Source: an uncultured Lachnospiraceae bacterium
GTDB taxonomy: Bacteria; Bacillota; Clostridia; Lachnospirales; Lachnospiraceae
Assembly (NCBI GenBank): GCA_910585995.1
Contig: CAJUGG010000083.1
Location: 1-44,223 of the forward strand
Length of the DNA: 44,223 nucleotides
Direction of reading: 5' to 3'
Part shown: piece after piece, positions 35,757-43,291 of the stretch
Layout: the number at the start of each line of letters is the position of its first letter
Numbering within the stretch: the stretch's first letter is position 1
Made by a program: the position numbers and the translations under genes
Notes under the pieces: generated by a model
Told to the model about the DNA's origin: nothing
The model's database searches: none
The model's input: the letters and a program-made list of their open reading frames with translations, nothing else

Positions 35757-35792
35757 ACAATAGATTGGTCGTCGAAGCCTGCAATCTATTGT
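35757..35792 (-). other. Leader hairpin or operator of the DUF6273 gene
   Basis: ACAATAGATTG (35757-35767) and CAATCTATTGT (35782-35792) form a perfect 11-bp inverted repeat with a 14-base spacer. It lies between the promoter and the ATG of the minus-strand gene, so it is transcribed. It could be an operator or an mRNA structure. Confidence 0.45.
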
Positions 35793-35814
35793 ATATCGGG
35801 CTGTGCTCGTGAAA

Positions 35815-35843
35815 AGTATAGCATACACATCGGGGTAAAGCAA
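35815..35843 (-). promoter_or_regulatory. Promoter of the DUF6273 gene
   Basis: On the minus strand, TTGCTT (35838-35843), 17 bases, TATACT (35815-35820). The start site would be near 35808, giving a leader of about 80 bases. Confidence 0.6.
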
Positions 35844-35893
35844 TTTTTTCGGTTGAAAATAAAGATGTTCTACCCATAGAGACTTGATTAAGG

Positions 35894-35899
35894 TATAAT
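35894..35899 (+). promoter_or_regulatory. -10 box of the PrpE-like gene
   Basis: TATAAT lies 26 bases upstream of the ATG at 35925, with AAAGGAGG between. No good -35 hexamer is seen at 16-18 bases, so an activator or a weak promoter is possible. Confidence 0.4.
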
Positions 35900-35924
35900 A
35901 TTAAGAAATAAAAGGAGGAATGGT

Positions 35925-36638
35925 ATGCATTATGTCATAAGTGATATTCATGGCTGTTATCAGGAATACTTAAAGGCATTGGATTACATTGAGTTTCGGG
36001 ATGAGGATATGCTCTATGTGCTGGGAGACTGTGTGGACAGGGGCTATGCGCCGATGGATCTTTTAAAGGATATGATGATGCGGCCCAATGTGATCCCGCT
36101 GGTGGGAAATCATGAGTTGGAAGCTTCCATGGTGTTGTCGAGGCTGTGCGTGGAGATTACAGAAAAAAATTATCAGACGCATCTGGATAAAGCATTTATG
36201 GAGGAGTTAGGAGCCTGGTTTGGCAATGGAGGGCATACGACGTTAGAGCAGTTTCAGAAGCTAAAAAGGGATGAGCAGTGGGAGATTCTTAGTTATCTGG
36301 AAGAATTTTCTTTGTATGAGGAAATCGTGGTAAATGGGACATCCTATCTGATGGTACATGCGGGATTGGAGCCTTTTGATCCTCATAAGAAGTTAGCGGA
36401 ATATGGGATTATGGAGCTTTTGTATACCAGACCGGACTATGAGAAGCCTTATTTTCAGGATCGCTATACCATAACGGGTCACACTCCCACGCCAAATCAG
36501 CCGGGCAATCAGGGGACGATGATCAGAAAAAATAATCATATTGCCATAGATTGCGGCTGTGTCTTTGGCTACAATTTGGCTGTGCTGTGCTTGGAGAACG
36601 GTAAGGAATGGTATATTCCCTATCAGGGAGAATGGTAG
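35925..36638 (+). CDS. PrpE/ApaH-like metallophosphoesterase
   Basis: A 237-residue soluble phosphoesterase of the protein-phosphatase/dinucleoside-tetraphosphatase group. Metal and phosphate motifs are complete: SDIHG (6-10), GDCVDRG, GNHELEAS, MVHAGLEP and TGHTPTP, then IDCGCVFG. The family hydrolyses phosphoserine/threonine or diadenosine tetraphosphate; which applies here cannot be seen. A single-gene unit behind AAAGGAGG. Confidence 0.88.
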   Translation: MHYVISDIHGCYQEYLKALDYIEFRDEDMLYVLGDCVDRGYAPMDLLKDMMMRPNVIPLVGNHELEASMVLSRLCVEITEKNYQTHLDKAFMEELGAWFGNGGHTTLEQFQKLKRDEQWEILSYLEEFSLYEEIVVNGTSYLMVHAGLEPFDPHKKLAEYGIMELLYTRPDYEKPYFQDRYTITGHTPTPNQPGNQGTMIRKNNHIAIDCGCVFGYNLAVLCLENGKEWYIPYQGEW

Positions 36639-36675
36639 AGGATGGCTGAACTGCTGCGAAATTTCAAATTTACAG

Positions 36676-36704
36676 TTGAAACATCTTGTCTTTTATGCTA
36701 AAAT
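36676..36704 (+). promoter_or_regulatory. Promoter of secG
   Basis: TTGAAA (36676-36681), 17 bases, TAAAAT (36699-36704). A near-consensus housekeeping promoter. Confidence 0.75.
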
Positions 36705-36734
36705 ATACCTGTTTGACACGTAGGAGGTGTGAAA

Positions 36735-36971
36735 ATGGGCATTTTGAGAACAATTCTTACTATCATTTTTGTGTTAGTTTGTGTGGCATCGGTTATATTA
36801 GTATTACTTCAAGAGGGAAAATCCGCAGGTCTTGGCGCTATTGCCGGTGCAGCGGAGAGTTATTGGGGCAAGAATAAAGGGCGTTCGATGGAAGGAAACC
36901 TGGTAAAAGGAACCATCGGCCTTGCGGTCGCGTTCTTTGTACTTGCGATTATCTTAAATCTTGGTTTTTAG
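36735..36971 (+). CDS. secG: SecG, preprotein translocase subunit
   Basis: A 78-residue accessory subunit of the SecYEG channel. Two membrane helices (about 4-23 and 55-76) flank a Gly/Ala-rich loop with LLQEGKSAGLGAIAGAAES, the family signature. ATG 36735 is 7 bases from AGGAGG; an upstream GTG at 36729 is too close. secG before rnr and smpB is a common Firmicutes order. Confidence 0.92.
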   Translation: MGILRTILTIIFVLVCVASVILVLLQEGKSAGLGAIAGAAESYWGKNKGRSMEGNLVKGTIGLAVAFFVLAIILNLGF

Positions 36972-36986
36972 CCAGATGAGATTCAA

Positions 36987-37014
36987 GGCACTCTTGCAGA
37001 AGAGTGTCTTTTTT
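36987..37014 (+). terminator. Terminator or attenuator between secG and rnr
   Basis: CACTCTT (36989-36995) pairs with AAGAGTG (37000-37006) around GCAG, followed by TCTTTTTT. It sits between two genes that usually belong together, so partial read-through is likely. Confidence 0.75.
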
Positions 37015-37055
37015 CGTGACAAATCAAAAAAAGAGACAGAAATGAGGTGAAGCAT

Positions 37056-39191
37056 ATGTCAAGAGAAGAACTGGAAAAACGTAAAAAAACAGTCTATGAA
37101 TTGATCAGCAGTGATTTTTATGTACCGATGAAGATCAAGGAGATGGCGATCTTTATGGAGATTCCCAAGGAACAGCGGGAAGAACTCAAAGAAGTGCTGG
37201 ATGCGCTTTTGTTAGAAAGAAAGATCGAAGTCTCTCAAAAGGGGAAATATCAAAAGAGCAAGGGAAAATTTGTCACAGGTGTCTTTAGTGCGCATCCCAA
37301 GGGATTTGGTTTTGTGACGGTGGAGGGGATGGACACAGATCTTTATATAGGGGAAGAAGATGTGCATGGAGCTATGCACCAGGACGTAGTGCAGGTGCTG
37401 GCAAAACCAGGAGGAACGGGAAAGCGCCCAGAAGGAGTTATTGTGAAAATTTTAACCAGGGGAACCACTCAGCTGGTGGGACTGTATCAGGAAAGCAAAA
37501 ATTTTGGTTTTGTGATCCCGGACAATGGCAGATATACCAAAGATATCTTTATCCCCAAAGAGCAGTCCAAAGGCGCTATGAACGGTCATAAAGTAGTGGT
37601 GCTTCTGACAGATTACGGAACGGCACAAAAGAGTCCAGAAGGAAAGATCATCGAGATCTTAGGACATATCAGCGACCCTGGGACAGATGTGCTCTCGATC
37701 GTAAAAGGATATGATCTGCCCGTGGAATTTCCGGAAAAAGTGATGAATCAGGCAGAGCGTACGCCAGATCAGGTCAGCGAGGCAGACCGACAGGGACGGA
37801 TGGATCTAAGAGAAGTCCAGATGGTGACGATTGACGGCGAGGATGCCAAAGATTTGGACGATGCCGTCTCCCTGAAGATGGATGGCGAGTGTTTTGTACT
37901 GGGTGTGCATATCGCGGATGTGTCCAATTATGTGCAGGAACGCAGCGCGATGGACAGAGAAGCCTTAAAGAGGGGGACAAGTGTCTATCTGGTGGACCGG
38001 GTGATCCCGATGCTGCCAAGAAGGCTCTCCAATGGGATCTGTTCTCTGAATGAGGGGCAGGACAGGCTGGCGCTTAGCTGTATCATGACCATCGACCAGA
38101 AGGGAGTGGTTAAGGATCATGTGATCACAGAGTCCGTGATCCATGTGGATAAGCGCATGACCTATACCAGCGTGAACAAGATCTTAGAAGAGCAGGACAA
38201 GACGGAGATGGAGACTTATCAGGAGTTTGTCCCCATGTTCCAAAATATGCAGAGACTGGCATCCATCCTGCGGGCGAAGAGGAGAAAACGAGGCTCGATT
38301 GACTTTGATTTTCCGGAGACAAAGGTGATCTTAGACGAAGAAGGGACTCCTGTCGATATCCGCCCTTATGAGAGAAATACAGCCACTCGGCTGATCGAGG
38401 ATTTTATGCTGATTGCCAACGAGACTGTGGCCGAAGATGCTTTTTGGCAGGAACTGCCATTTGTCTATCGGACGCATGACAATCCAGACCCGGACCGGAT
38501 GAGAAAACTCTCCACTTTTATCAACAACTTTGGCTATACCATTCATTTTAAAGATGATGAGATCCATCCAAAAGAACTGCAAAAACTGTTGGAGAAGTTA
38601 GAAGGCACGAAAGAGGAAGCGCAGATCAGCCGCCTCACATTGCGTTCGATGAAGCAGGCAAAATATACCGTGACGTGCAGCGGGCATTTTGGACTGGCTG
38701 CCAAATATTATTGCCATTTTACCTCTCCGATCCGCCGCTATCCGGATCTGCAGATTCACAGGATCTTAAAAGATGCCCTGCGGGGACGGATGAATGAAGA
38801 GCGGACTTTGCACTATCAGAATCTGTTGGAGGAAGTGGCCAGACAGTCCAGTGACCGGGAACGCAAGGCCGATGAGGCAGAGAGAGAGACGATCAAGCTC
38901 AAAAAGGTGGAATATATGAGTCAGCACTTAGGAGAGGTCTTTGAAGGAGTTATCTCCAGTGTGACGGCCTGGGGTGTCTATGTCGAACTGCCAAATACGG
39001 TGGAAGGTCTGGTCCATGCTGCCTCTTTACAGGGCGATTATTTCGAGTATAATGAAAGAGAGTATGAGATGGTCGGTGTTCACACCGGCAAGACATGGAA
39101 GCTTGGGCAGGCGGTAAGCGTTCGGGTTGTCAGCGCAGACCGGTTAAGCCGTACCATTGATTTTGAGATGGCAGAAGAACAGGAAGAATGA
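37056..39191 (+). CDS. rnr: RNase R
   Basis: A 3'-to-5' exoribonuclease of 711 residues that degrades structured RNA and non-stop mRNA during trans-translation. An N-terminal helix-turn-helix-like part, two cold-shock OB domains (GVFSAHPKGFGFVTVEG, KNFGFVIPDNGRYTKDIFIP), the RNB catalytic domain with IDGEDAKDLDDAVSLK (about 258-273, the metal-binding Asp cluster) and a C-terminal S1 domain (GVISSVTAWGVYVEL) are all in the expected order. ATG 37056 follows GAGGTG; GTG 37047 is an upstream alternative. Only 7 bases separate it from smpB, with which it acts. Confidence 0.95.
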   Translation: MSREELEKRKKTVYELISSDFYVPMKIKEMAIFMEIPKEQREELKEVLDALLLERKIEVSQKGKYQKSKGKFVTGVFSAHPKGFGFVTVEGMDTDLYIGEEDVHGAMHQDVVQVLAKPGGTGKRPEGVIVKILTRGTTQLVGLYQESKNFGFVIPDNGRYTKDIFIPKEQSKGAMNGHKVVVLLTDYGTAQKSPEGKIIEILGHISDPGTDVLSIVKGYDLPVEFPEKVMNQAERTPDQVSEADRQGRMDLREVQMVTIDGEDAKDLDDAVSLKMDGECFVLGVHIADVSNYVQERSAMDREALKRGTSVYLVDRVIPMLPRRLSNGICSLNEGQDRLALSCIMTIDQKGVVKDHVITESVIHVDKRMTYTSVNKILEEQDKTEMETYQEFVPMFQNMQRLASILRAKRRKRGSIDFDFPETKVILDEEGTPVDIRPYERNTATRLIEDFMLIANETVAEDAFWQELPFVYRTHDNPDPDRMRKLSTFINNFGYTIHFKDDEIHPKELQKLLEKLEGTKEEAQISRLTLRSMKQAKYTVTCSGHFGLAAKYYCHFTSPIRRYPDLQIHRILKDALRGRMNEERTLHYQNLLEEVARQSSDRERKADEAERETIKLKKVEYMSQHLGEVFEGVISSVTAWGVYVELPNTVEGLVHAASLQGDYFEYNEREYEMVGVHTGKTWKLGQAVSVRVVSADRLSRTIDFEMAEEQEE

Positions 39192-39198
39192 GGATGTT

Positions 39199-39669
39199 AT
39201 GGCAAAGGAAAGCGTAAAACTGATCGCAAACAACAAAAAAGCATATCATGACTATTTTATCGAGGACACCTGTGAGGCAGGCATCGCGCTTCACGGGACG
39301 GAGGTAAAATCGCTTCGCATGGGCAAATGCAGCATCAAAGAAGCTTTTATTAAGATGGAAAAAGGAGAGGTCTTTGTCTATGGGATGCATATCAGTCCCT
39401 ACGAAAAAGGAAATATTTTCAACCGCGACCCTCTGCGGGTGAAAAAGCTCTTGATGCATCGCTATGAGATCAACAAGATGGCAGGGAAGATTACAGAAAA
39501 AGGCTATACGCTGGTGCCTCTTAGAGTCTATCTAAAAGGCAGCCTTGTCAAAGTGGAAGTGGGTCTTGCGCGAGGCAAGAAGCTCTATGACAAACGGGCG
39601 GATATTGCCAAAAAAGATATGCGAAGAGAAGCGGAAAAAGAATTTAAAGTGAAAAATCTATATTCATAA
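39199..39669 (+). CDS. smpB: SmpB, tmRNA-binding protein
   Basis: The 156-residue partner of tmRNA that brings it to stalled ribosomes. Diagnostic stretches: LIANNKKAYHDYFIEDT, GIALHGTEVKSLRMG, the EKGYTLVPLRVYLKG segment and the basic tail (YDKRADIAKKDMRREAEKEF) that enters the mRNA channel. The frame opens at 39157 but ATG 39199, after GAGGATG, is the standard start. The tmRNA gene itself lies 1 kb downstream. Confidence 0.96.
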   Translation: MAKESVKLIANNKKAYHDYFIEDTCEAGIALHGTEVKSLRMGKCSIKEAFIKMEKGEVFVYGMHISPYEKGNIFNRDPLRVKKLLMHRYEINKMAGKITEKGYTLVPLRVYLKGSLVKVEVGLARGKKLYDKRADIAKKDMRREAEKEFKVKNLYS

Positions 39670-39695
39670 AATTAGAGTACGAAGGATAAAACAAA

Positions 39696-40637
39696 ATGAA
39701 AACATATGGAAATCGTTTGCTTGTTATCTTATTAACAATCGCAATGCTCTCCGGCTGCGCTTCGGCAACGGGAGACACGGCACTTTCTTCTTACAGCCAG
39801 GAGCGAACCGCGGATGCAGCACAGCCGGCACAATCAGAAGATTCGGACACAGAGACGGATACCGGAACCTCGGATCAGACAGAGGCTCCTGCCATAGACA
39901 GTCCCTATCAGGTGCTCAATGACAATATCCCCGAATTTACCGAGGATGAGATCACCACAGAGTCTTTTGAGCAGTATGCGGAACTTGATGAGCTGGGACG
40001 CTGCCAGGAGGCCTTCGCCTGTATCGGCACAGATTTGATGCCCACAGAAGAGCGCGGCAGCATCAGCCATGTCAAGCCCTCTGGCTGGGACTCTGTCAAA
40101 TACGACTGTGTCGACGGCAAATATCTCTATAATCGTTGCCATCTGATTGGCTTTCAGCTGTCCGGGGAAAATGCTAACCCCAACAACCTGATCACGGGCA
40201 CCCGCTATCTCAATGTGGAAGGGATGCTGCCCTTTGAAAATGAAGTGGCAGAGTATGTAAAAGAGACAGAAAATCATGTGATGTACCGGGTGACACCCGA
40301 TTTTCAGGGCGATAATCTCGTGGCAAACGGCGTACAGATGGAAGCGTTGTCTGTGGAGGATGACGGTGAAGGTGTCTCTTTTAACATCTATGCCTACAAC
40401 GTCCAGCCAGGCATTGTCATCGACTATGCCACCGGAAAGAGCACAGAAGGCACACAAGAAGCCTCCCCGGACACCTCCGGCACTTCCTATGTGCTAAATA
40501 CCAACACGATGAAATTTCATCTCCCTTCCTGTGGAAGCATCAAAAGAATCCAGGAAGAACACAGAGAGGATTTTGTTGGAGACCGGGAAGACGTAATGGA
40601 AAAAGGATATGATCCCTGCGGACAGTGTAATCCGTAA
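39696..40637 (+). CDS. Secreted DNA/RNA non-specific endonuclease lipoprotein
   Basis: A 313-residue surface lipoprotein (LSGC, Cys21) with an acidic, Thr/Ser-rich linker to about residue 70, then an EndA/NucA-type beta-beta-alpha-metal nuclease domain. The core YNRCHLIGFQLSGENANPNN holds the catalytic His149 in place of the usual DRGH context (here NRCH) and the metal-binding Asn, followed by LITGTRYLN. Residues 265-313 form a separate Cys-containing tail (LPSCGSI ... YDPCGQCNP), like a small Ada-type metal-binding module. It would degrade extracellular nucleic acid. It sits between smpB and ssrA and has no link to trans-translation. Confidence 0.85.
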   Translation: MKTYGNRLLVILLTIAMLSGCASATGDTALSSYSQERTADAAQPAQSEDSDTETDTGTSDQTEAPAIDSPYQVLNDNIPEFTEDEITTESFEQYAELDELGRCQEAFACIGTDLMPTEERGSISHVKPSGWDSVKYDCVDGKYLYNRCHLIGFQLSGENANPNNLITGTRYLNVEGMLPFENEVAEYVKETENHVMYRVTPDFQGDNLVANGVQMEALSVEDDGEGVSFNIYAYNVQPGIVIDYATGKSTEGTQEASPDTSGTSYVLNTNTMKFHLPSCGSIKRIQEEHREDFVGDREDVMEKGYDPCGQCNP

Positions 40638-40654
40638 AATTGGAGATCTAAGCC

Positions 40655-40683
40655 TTGACATTTTATAAAAAACTCTTTAAAAT
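40655..40683 (+). promoter_or_regulatory. Promoter of ssrA
   Basis: A perfect TTGACA (40655-40660), 17 bases, TAAAAT (40678-40683), the strongest promoter in the window. Transcription from near 40690 leaves a short leader to be trimmed at 40727. Confidence 0.85.
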
Positions 40684-40726
40684 AGGACTGTGTCTGATTC
40701 ATCCAGCGTTTGCCTTACATGCATGC

Positions 40727-41064
40727 GGGCTTGTAAAGGTTTCGACGGGGGTTTTGAAATTGTGGCAGCCATTCGAAGGGACCGCGTTAAGGTGCAACAT
40801 TAAAATTAAACGCTGAAGATAATTTAGCAATCGCTGCCTAATGGCAGCTGTCTGACACAGAGCACCTGCACTTTGTGACCCAGGCATCATGTATGCAGGA
40901 AACGACACATGCTAAGCTTTGCGTATGTGGGCGTAAGATGAAGCTACTGACACTGTAAGCCTGCCGGTTGGCGTGCAGCAGAGGGAATGTTAAAGAAGCG
41001 GCTGTAATGGGAGACACCGCAATGGAAGGGCTTTCGGACAGGGGTTCGATTCCCCTCAGGTCCA
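40727..41064 (+). ncRNA. ssrA: tmRNA
   Basis: The tRNA/mRNA hybrid that rescues stalled ribosomes. The 5' end GGGCTTG (40727-40733) pairs with CAGGTCC (41057-41063) allowing two G-U pairs, and the next bases GTAAAGGTTTCGACGGGGG are the conserved tmRNA start. The T arm AGGGG/TTCGATT/CCCCT is near 41040-41056, with the discriminator A at 41064; CCA is not encoded (CTA follows). The tag frame begins at GCT 40812 and ends at TAA 40839-40841, giving AEDNLAIAA. Pseudoknot helices fill 40850-41030. An attachment site for mobile DNA probably overlaps its 3' end. Confidence 0.95.
41033..41064 (+). other. Probable integration site in the 3' end of ssrA
   Basis: Sequence after the tmRNA 3' end changes at once to AT-rich, plasmid-like DNA. 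The T arm and acceptor of ssrA are a standard target of tyrosine recombinases. The second att copy and an integrase are not in the window, so the exact core is not known. Confidence 0.3.
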
Positions 41065-41086
41065 CTAAAGCTGAACAAGTCGAACT

Positions 41087-41111
41087 CTGTATATGATATT
41101 ATCGTATACAG
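41087..41111 (+). terminator. Hairpin just after ssrA
   Basis: CTGTATATGAT (41087-41097) pairs with ATCGTATACAG (41101-41111) around ATT, with a T-rich stretch downstream. It is 23 bases from the tmRNA end and may define its 3' trimming or termination. Confidence 0.5.
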
Positions 41112-41148
41112 GAATATGTTTTGTTTGGTGTATCGAAGAAAATAAAAG

Positions 41149-41196
41149 TAACGACATTGTATGTTACGAAAGTGATATACAGTGTCGTTATTTTTA
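41149..41196 (+). terminator. Intrinsic terminator downstream of ssrA
   Basis: TAACGACATTGTAT (41149-41162) pairs with ATACAGTGTCGTTA (41177-41190) over 14 bases with one G-U pair, followed by TTTTTAT. It overlaps the promoter region of the next gene. Confidence 0.75.
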
Positions 41197-41205
41197 TGCT
41201 ATAAT
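41197..41205 (+). promoter_or_regulatory. Extended -10 promoter of the DUF3784 gene
   Basis: TGCTATAAT, an extended -10 without a good -35, directly after the terminator stem. Confidence 0.45.
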
Positions 41206-41259
41206 GCGGATATGAATTTAACAAATCGGTATTTGACAGAGCGAAAGGAGCTGGATAAT

Positions 41260-41574
41260 ATGTTCATTATTATTTATGATTTTTCAATGGCAGTACTCAT
41301 GTTTCTATTTGGAATATATTTTTACAAATCAAAAGGAAAAGCTGCCCGATTTTTGTCTGGTTATAATATGAAGTCAGAAGAAGAACGAAAAAAATATGAT
41401 GAAAACGCTATGTGTAAGGCATATGGAAAAAGAATGATGGTTATGTCTTTGCCGTTCATTGTAGGAATAATCATAGATATTCAATATCAAGGAACCGGTT
41501 GCTTGATTGCATGGATGATATGGCTTATTATGTTTATTTCATTGCTTATTGACAGACATAAAAGAGAACGATAA
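41260..41574 (+). CDS. DUF3784-type membrane protein
   Basis: A 104-residue membrane protein with hydrophobic segments at about 3-20, 60-75 and 80-98. The central FLSGYNMKSEEERKKYDE is the hallmark of the DUF3784 family found in Clostridia and often on mobile DNA; function unknown. ATG 41260 is 9 bases after AAAGGAG; an in-frame ATG at 41212 is less well placed. It has its own promoter and terminator. Confidence 0.75.
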   Translation: MFIIIYDFSMAVLMFLFGIYFYKSKGKAARFLSGYNMKSEEERKKYDENAMCKAYGKRMMVMSLPFIVGIIIDIQYQGTGCLIAWMIWLIMFISLLIDRHKRER

Positions 41575-41587
41575 ATTCCAGTTTGTA

Positions 41588-41620
41588 GAAAAGAGAATGG
41601 CGAAAACTGTTCTCTTTTTT
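41588..41620 (+). terminator. Intrinsic terminator after the DUF3784 gene
   Basis: AAAAGAGAA (41589-41597) pairs with TTCTCTTTT (41610-41618), continuing into a T-run. Confidence 0.8.
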
Positions 41621-41668
41621 CATGTATATCTTAATTTAAAATCCCATAATTAACATTCTTGGCACTGC

Positions 41669-41696
41669 CCATTGGGCAGTTGCCAAATATGGGTTG
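41669..41696. repeat. Hairpin at the left edge of the origin region
   Basis: TTGGCA and CTGCCC pair with GGGCAG and TGCCAA around a 3-base loop. A second perfect 10-bp hairpin (AAATCTGTTG/CAACAGATTT) follows at 41726-41750. Such structures are usual near plasmid origins. Confidence 0.6.
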
Positions 41697-41889
41697 CACT
41701 TTTCAAAATAAAAAAATGCAACCACAAATCTGTTGTCTCCCAACAGATTTAGCGTTTGGTTGCACTTTTGGTTGCATTTTTTGAGAAGGTTGCATTTTTG
41801 GTTGCACTTTTTTTAGAAAACTGCAACCAGAAAAAGCTAGTGTTTATGCGGGTTTCAGCTATTTTTGCCCTCTTGGTTGCACGGTTGCA
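41692..41889. repeat. Iteron array GGTTGCA
   Basis: The heptamer GGTTGCA, nearly always followed by a T-run, occurs seven times directly (41692, 41758, 41770, 41788, 41800, 41875, 41883) and twice inverted (41717, 41822) within 198 bases. Another copy lies at 43197, before the mobilization gene. The clustering upstream of rep fits binding sites for a replication or partition protein. Confidence 0.75.
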
Positions 41890-41931
41890 TTTTTTTTTGA
41901 GTCATTTACCTCTTAAAAAATATTTTGTTTT

Positions 41932-42135
41932 TTAATTATCCCCATAAAAAATGCTTATTTATCAAGGGATATTTAAAAATAACTGTATTTTTAATTATCC
42001 CCACATAACAATGCCACGGGGTAGGGCTTGTCGATACTCCGTGGCACTTTAGGCTTGAAACCCCACCAATTTCTTGCTACTTACAAATGGGGATAATTAA
42101 AGAATGTTTAAAATATTTTGACTTAATTATCCCCA
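41932..42135. repeat. Second repeat family TTAATTATCCCCA around the origin hairpin
   Basis: The 13-mer TTAATTATCCCCA occurs directly at 41932, 41991 and 42123 and inverted at 42088. The last copy lies 34 bases before the rep start, so it is placed to act as an operator as well as an origin element. Two copies flank each side of the hairpin at 42012-42046. Confidence 0.7.
42012..42046 (+). other. Candidate double-strand origin hairpin
   Basis: TGCCACGG (42012-42019) pairs with CCGTGGCA (42039-42046), exposing a 19-base loop that contains GGGCTTGTCGATACT. It is the only GC-rich stem in the region and sits between the repeat pairs. HUH Rep proteins nick in such loops; the nick position cannot be assigned by eye. 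Confidence 0.5.
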
Positions 42136-42168
42136 TATGTTATATTATATGTGAAAGGAAGTGATAAC

Positions 42169-42891
42169 ATGGCAAGAAAAAGTGCAACCTTGGGAAGTGT
42201 TCTTATTGCACAAGATTTTCTTCCAGAACATTGGAATTGGGCTAATACAGATTTAGCAACTCTTGGCGATATTGAAAAAATGGGAAATGTTATCAAAACT
42301 CGCTTGGAAAATGGTGGGTGCAAAATTTCGGAAATGTACGCAGTGAAACATGATAAAGATGAAAGTAAATTATGGAACGAATACACAATGACTTATGATG
42401 TGAAATTTACAACAAATCATGCTCACTTTCTGATTAAATTTTCAGAGGGAAAAACGCTTGAAGAAATTGCTCCTCTCGTTGGAGTTGAACCACAATTTAT
42501 TGAAAAACCACATAGAGGACGCTATTCTTATGATAACTCTTTAGCATACATGATTCATATTAAATATGACAATAAATATCAATATGACCCTCACGACGTT
42601 GCGACTATCGTTGGTAAAAAATATATTGAATATTACAGAGAAAGATATGAAGCTTGGACGCGTGGCAGAGCTGAACGAAAAATGAATGATACGAAAAATA
42701 CTTTGAACTTCTTAAAGGTCGGAATTGCAAAAGGTGAAATTAATATAGAGGATATTATTTTAAACGAAGATTACAGAGTTGCTTATATTCTTTATAACGA
42801 CCAAATTAAGAAAGTTTTTGAATCAAAAGCAAGTGCTGATAGTCTCTTAACGGGATTACAAAATAGGCAAGAACGGGGTGATGATGAGTAA
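42169..42891 (+). CDS. rep: Rolling-circle replication initiator (Rep_2-type, HUH)
   Basis: A 240-residue plasmid Rep. TNHAHFLIKF (about 84-93) has the His-hydrophobic-His metal motif of HUH endonucleases, and the catalytic Tyr is probably in SLAYMIHIKYDN or KKYIEYYRERYE. The N-terminal VLIAQDFLPEHW and the SEMYAVKHDKDE segment fit the Rep_2 family of small Firmicutes plasmids. ATG 42169 follows AAAGGAAG; a GTG at 42151 is also in frame. The origin hairpin and iterons are directly upstream. Confidence 0.85.
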   Translation: MARKSATLGSVLIAQDFLPEHWNWANTDLATLGDIEKMGNVIKTRLENGGCKISEMYAVKHDKDESKLWNEYTMTYDVKFTTNHAHFLIKFSEGKTLEEIAPLVGVEPQFIEKPHRGRYSYDNSLAYMIHIKYDNKYQYDPHDVATIVGKKYIEYYRERYEAWTRGRAERKMNDTKNTLNFLKVGIAKGEINIEDIILNEDYRVAYILYNDQIKKVFESKASADSLLTGLQNRQERGDDE

Positions 42892-43141
42892 AAAAAGAAC
42901 TTCTGACGAATTACAGAAAGACATTGATGTGATAAAAGAAAAACTTCAAAAAATGAAGAAAGAGCAGAAAAAACTGGAACGTCAAGAAAAGGCAGAACGT
43001 GAGAAAATTGAAAGACAAAAACAGATTGAAGAAGCTCTTGATTTAATCAAAATTGCAAAAACAGAAATGTTGCAAAACGGTCAGACTTTTTATGAATATT
43101 TGCTTGAAAAACGTAATAATATCAATACACAAAATCAGTAG
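42884..43141 (+). CDS. Small coiled-coil protein after rep
   Basis: An 85-residue, Lys/Glu-rich protein (KEKLQKMKKEQKKLERQEKA) predicted to form one long helix. It overlaps the end of rep by 8 bases, so it is coupled to it. Upstream ATG 42881 and GTG 42878 are alternatives. Perhaps a copy-control or Rep-accessory protein; this is only inferred from position. Confidence 0.65.
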   Translation: MSKKRTSDELQKDIDVIKEKLQKMKKEQKKLERQEKAEREKIERQKQIEEALDLIKIAKTEMLQNGQTFYEYLLEKRNNINTQNQ

Positions 43142-43151
43142 ATTTTATAAG

Positions 43152-43187
43152 AAAATGGTGTGTCATAAAGATACATCATTTTTTTTG
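43152..43187 (+). terminator. Intrinsic terminator after the rep unit
   Basis: AAATGGTGTGT pairs with ATACATCATTT (two G-U pairs) around CATAAAG, followed by eight T. Confidence 0.8.
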
Positions 43188-43236
43188 ATTTTCAGAGGTT
43201 GCATTATAAAAAATATATGTTACCTTGAAAATAGAA

Positions 43237-43253
43237 AAGCCCCGCAGGGGGAC
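43237..43253 (+). other. Small GC hairpin before the mobilization gene
   Basis: CCCC-GCA-GGGG in an otherwise AT-rich leader, about 45 bases before the ATG at 43292. In mobilizable plasmids the transfer origin often lies here; I do not recognise a known oriT. Confidence 0.3.
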
Positions 43254-43291
43254 GATGGGTTTACATATAAAATAAAAAATGAGGTGATACA

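Noticed and set aside
36686..36877. A 63-residue frame overlapping secG
   Set aside because: It starts upstream of the secG promoter -10 and is out of frame with the clear SecG sequence.
40699..41065. Minus-strand frames over ssrA
   Set aside because: The region is a structured RNA gene with all tmRNA hallmarks on the plus strand.
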